Origin: a virus
IMG/VR virus record: IMGVR_UViG_3300034101_005931
Coordinates: 1-64,000 of that record
Length of the DNA stretch: 64,000 nucleotides
Direction: 5' to 3' (one strand)
The notes beneath the pieces are model-generated. The model ran no database searches, had not been told where the DNA came from, and worked only from the letters and a program-made list of their open reading frames with translations. This document shows positions 62,446-64,000 of this stretch, one piece after another (position 1 is the stretch's first letter; every line of letters begins with the position of its first letter). Position numbers and translations under genes: made by a program.

Positions 62446-63484
62446 AAACGACGCCTACAAGCATCCATTTTTTGCTGAAAATAGTGAGATGAAATCCTCT
62501 GTATTTAAAGCGAAGGTAAGAGAATTAAGTAAGTCGAATATATATGCGAGTTTAGGTCAAATTTTAATAGAATATGTTTCTATAGCTATTATCATAGGTT
62601 TGAACATAATGTTTCCAAACCCATGGTTTTATATACCATCAATAATGATTATAGGAAGCAGAATGCATGGTCTATTAATTTTAATGCATGATGCTGCACA
62701 CTACAAGTTTTGTAATAATAAAAAACTTAATGATCTTATTTGCAATATAGCCATTACATTTCCTTTATTTGTTAATCTGTATCACTGGAGGTCCGTGCAT
62801 TTCGCTCATCATAGAGACACAGGAGGTGAAGAGGACCCCGATTGGATGGGCTATGTAAATCACCCGGACTATAACTTACCAATGAAGACGAGAAAACTTT
62901 TATTAATTCTCGGACAACATATGTTCGGTATCAAATATCTAGTAGTATTCTTATCTACAAGACATTCTTTGACATATAAAATAAAATATATGATTTCGTC
63001 ATTTTTTGATCCAGGTAGGGTGGGTTCAGCTCGTATCGATGGTCAAAACCCGTCTTATTTTTCTTTAACTCAAAAAATATTTTTAGCTTGTAGCTATATT
63101 GTATGTATCTCTCTTATAATTTATTTCGGTTTATTAAAGGTGTTTTTATTATTCTGGATTGCTCCTCTCTTTTTATGGACACATTTTATAACAAAATTAA
63201 GATCATACACCGAACATTGCGGGTTAGAGCACACCGGGTGTTATGAAAATACTAGGACGATGTACGTAAATTGGTTCGATATAATATTTTTAGGTTATTC
63301 CTGGAATGTCGGTCTTCACATAGATCATCACTTGTTTCCGAGTATACCTTCATATAGATTGCATAAATTTCACAAAATAATTAAGAATATGTATCCCTAT
63401 AACAAATATGCACATATAACCTATAATGGTATTATGGGTGTGATACAGGAATGTACCAAAGAAAAATTCGTTTATCGAAGTTAA
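62432..63484 (+). CDS. membrane fatty-acid desaturase
   Basis: 350 residues with hydrophobic segments around 45-70, 70-85, 105-118, 215-245. Three His boxes: HDAAH (86-90), HFAHH (123-127) and HIDHH near 300, which hold the di-iron centre. Introduces double bonds into acyl chains or hydroxylates lipids. In a phage it would alter host membrane lipids, an auxiliary metabolic gene. Needs host electron carriers. Confidence 0.87.
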   Translation: MTLTENDAYKHPFFAENSEMKSSVFKAKVRELSKSNIYASLGQILIEYVSIAIIIGLNIMFPNPWFYIPSIMIIGSRMHGLLILMHDAAHYKFCNNKKLNDLICNIAITFPLFVNLYHWRSVHFAHHRDTGGEEDPDWMGYVNHPDYNLPMKTRKLLLILGQHMFGIKYLVVFLSTRHSLTYKIKYMISSFFDPGRVGSARIDGQNPSYFSLTQKIFLACSYIVCISLIIYFGLLKVFLLFWIAPLFLWTHFITKLRSYTEHCGLEHTGCYENTRTMYVNWFDIIFLGYSWNVGLHIDHHLFPSIPSYRLHKFHKIIKNMYPYNKYAHITYNGIMGVIQECTKEKFVYRS

Positions 63485-63492
63485 AGAAAAGC

Positions 63493-63520
63493 TTTCCTAA
63501 AATTAAGGTTCCTCTATAAT
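63493..63520 (+). promoter_or_regulatory. promoter for 63527
   Basis: TATAAT (63515-63520) 6 nt before ATG, with GTTCCT just upstream (63508-63513); -35 is weak (TTTCCT). Confidence 0.6.
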
Positions 63521-63526
63521 ACAATA

Positions 63527-63826
63527 ATGCACACCTTAGATAGATTTGCACGTAGCGTTTGTCGTCCTCAAAAAATCAAAAAGCCTAATATAAGGCGAAT
63601 TTATGGAGCCGTTACTGGGGCTCATATCTTTATTGTTCTCATATTCTTCCTTACCGGATGTCAGACCGTTTGGGCTCCTTTGTCCTTTCTTGAGCCGGAA
63701 AAAACTATTCTCACAAAGATGGACGCTAATACTATTGCCCTACACAATTCAGCTCCGGAATTGTTTGAGTTTAGAACAAAGAAATCAAACATCGATCTAA
63801 CGCTTAAACCTGATATCATTCCGTGA
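63527..63826 (+). CDS. lipoprotein or signal-anchored protein
   Basis: 99 residues. A long basic N-region, then FIVLIFFLTGC with a lipobox at ~45, and a polar C-terminal part. Leaderless. Function unknown. Confidence 0.6.
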   Translation: MHTLDRFARSVCRPQKIKKPNIRRIYGAVTGAHIFIVLIFFLTGCQTVWAPLSFLEPEKTILTKMDANTIALHNSAPELFEFRTKKSNIDLTLKPDIIP

Positions 63827-64000
63827 ACATTATCTATCAGATAGAGTATTACAACGAGGTGTGGAAGGATTGGTTGAGGTTTAGTCCCTGGGCCTTCTCT
63901 AATAAAGAAGAAGCTGAAAAAGCTCTCGAACAATATAAAACTTCTTACCCTGATAATGAATACAAAATAGCTAAGTATGAAGAGCCAAAACAAGCTCGTG
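63823..64000 (+). CDS. hypothetical protein, truncated by window edge
   Basis: GTG start overlapping the previous stop (GTGA). 59 residues visible: NIIYQIEYYNEVWKDWLRF... then an acidic helix. C terminus beyond the window. Confidence 0.6.
   Translation, partial: MNIIYQIEYYNEVWKDWLRFSPWAFSNKEEAEKALEQYKTSYPDNEYKIAKYEEPKQAR

Noticed and set aside
1-64000. CRISPR arrays, transposases, integrases or attachment sites
   Set aside because: No regularly spaced repeats, no transposase or integrase frame, and no tRNA-end duplication seen.

Overview
The window is a piece of a large, AT-rich, T4-like bacteriophage genome. Marks of that superfamily are T4-type late promoter boxes (TATAAATA and variants) in front of fibre and structural genes, a DUF2452 protein, a small Hsp20, phage-type small conserved proteins, several proteins starting with a T4-like capsid-targeting leader (M-x-x-F-K-x-F...E), and a large set of tail-fibre and adhesin genes. 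The host is probably Gram-negative: there are lipoboxes, spanin-like and endolysin genes, and sigma70-type TTGACA/TATAAT promoters. No capsid, terminase, polymerase or integrase gene lies in the window, so it is one arm of a larger genome.

Layout. 1-13,611 (mostly minus): adhesin and tail-fibre modules (L-type lectin-like, plant-type LRR, CBM-like, YadA-head-like beta-roll) around a block of small enzymes (HNH, metallophosphoesterase, Nudix). 13,661-20,900 (mostly plus): membrane coiled-coil protein, small genes, a RadA-like ATPase with a C-terminal winged helix, an RmlD-like SDR and a zincin. 21,000-30,040: 20 plus-strand tRNAs, a ~330-nt structured ORF-free segment, 5'-3' exonuclease, DnaQ-like exonuclease, packaged-protein candidates and a PQ-loop membrane protein. 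30,044-37,430: HAD phosphatase, B12-dependent ribonucleotide reductase, Hsp20, methyltransferase, 2OG oxygenase. 37,500-42,900: flavodoxin-fold reductase and fibre genes, with a receptor-binding cassette flanked by a perfect 110-bp direct repeat, and a tmRNA with a 33-codon tag frame. 42,950-48,520: two GT8-like glycosyltransferases, a LmbE-like deacetylase, lysis genes and ribosomal protein bS21. 48,520-49,120: a ~600-nt structured ORF-free RNA candidate. 49,150-56,360 (minus): small genes, BCS1-like AAA ATPase, carbamoyltransferase, SGNH hydrolase and 7 tRNAs. 56,400-64,000 (plus): DUF932-like gene, many small early genes, YopX-like protein and a fatty-acid desaturase.

How it works together. 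The clearest theme is takeover and remodelling of translation: 27 tRNAs covering all 20 amino acids, a phage tmRNA, a phage bS21, and promoters of both the sigma70 and T4-late types whose -10 boxes lie only 5-8 nt before the start codon, implying leaderless mRNAs as a common mode of expression. Five of the tRNAs have non-canonical T-loops together with D-loops lacking GG, and two have unexpected long variable arms. A second theme is surface glycan chemistry and recognition: exchangeable adhesins on the virion, plus sugar-modifying enzymes. Metabolic genes (nrdJ-type reductase, desaturase, PQ-loop protein) point to host reprogramming.
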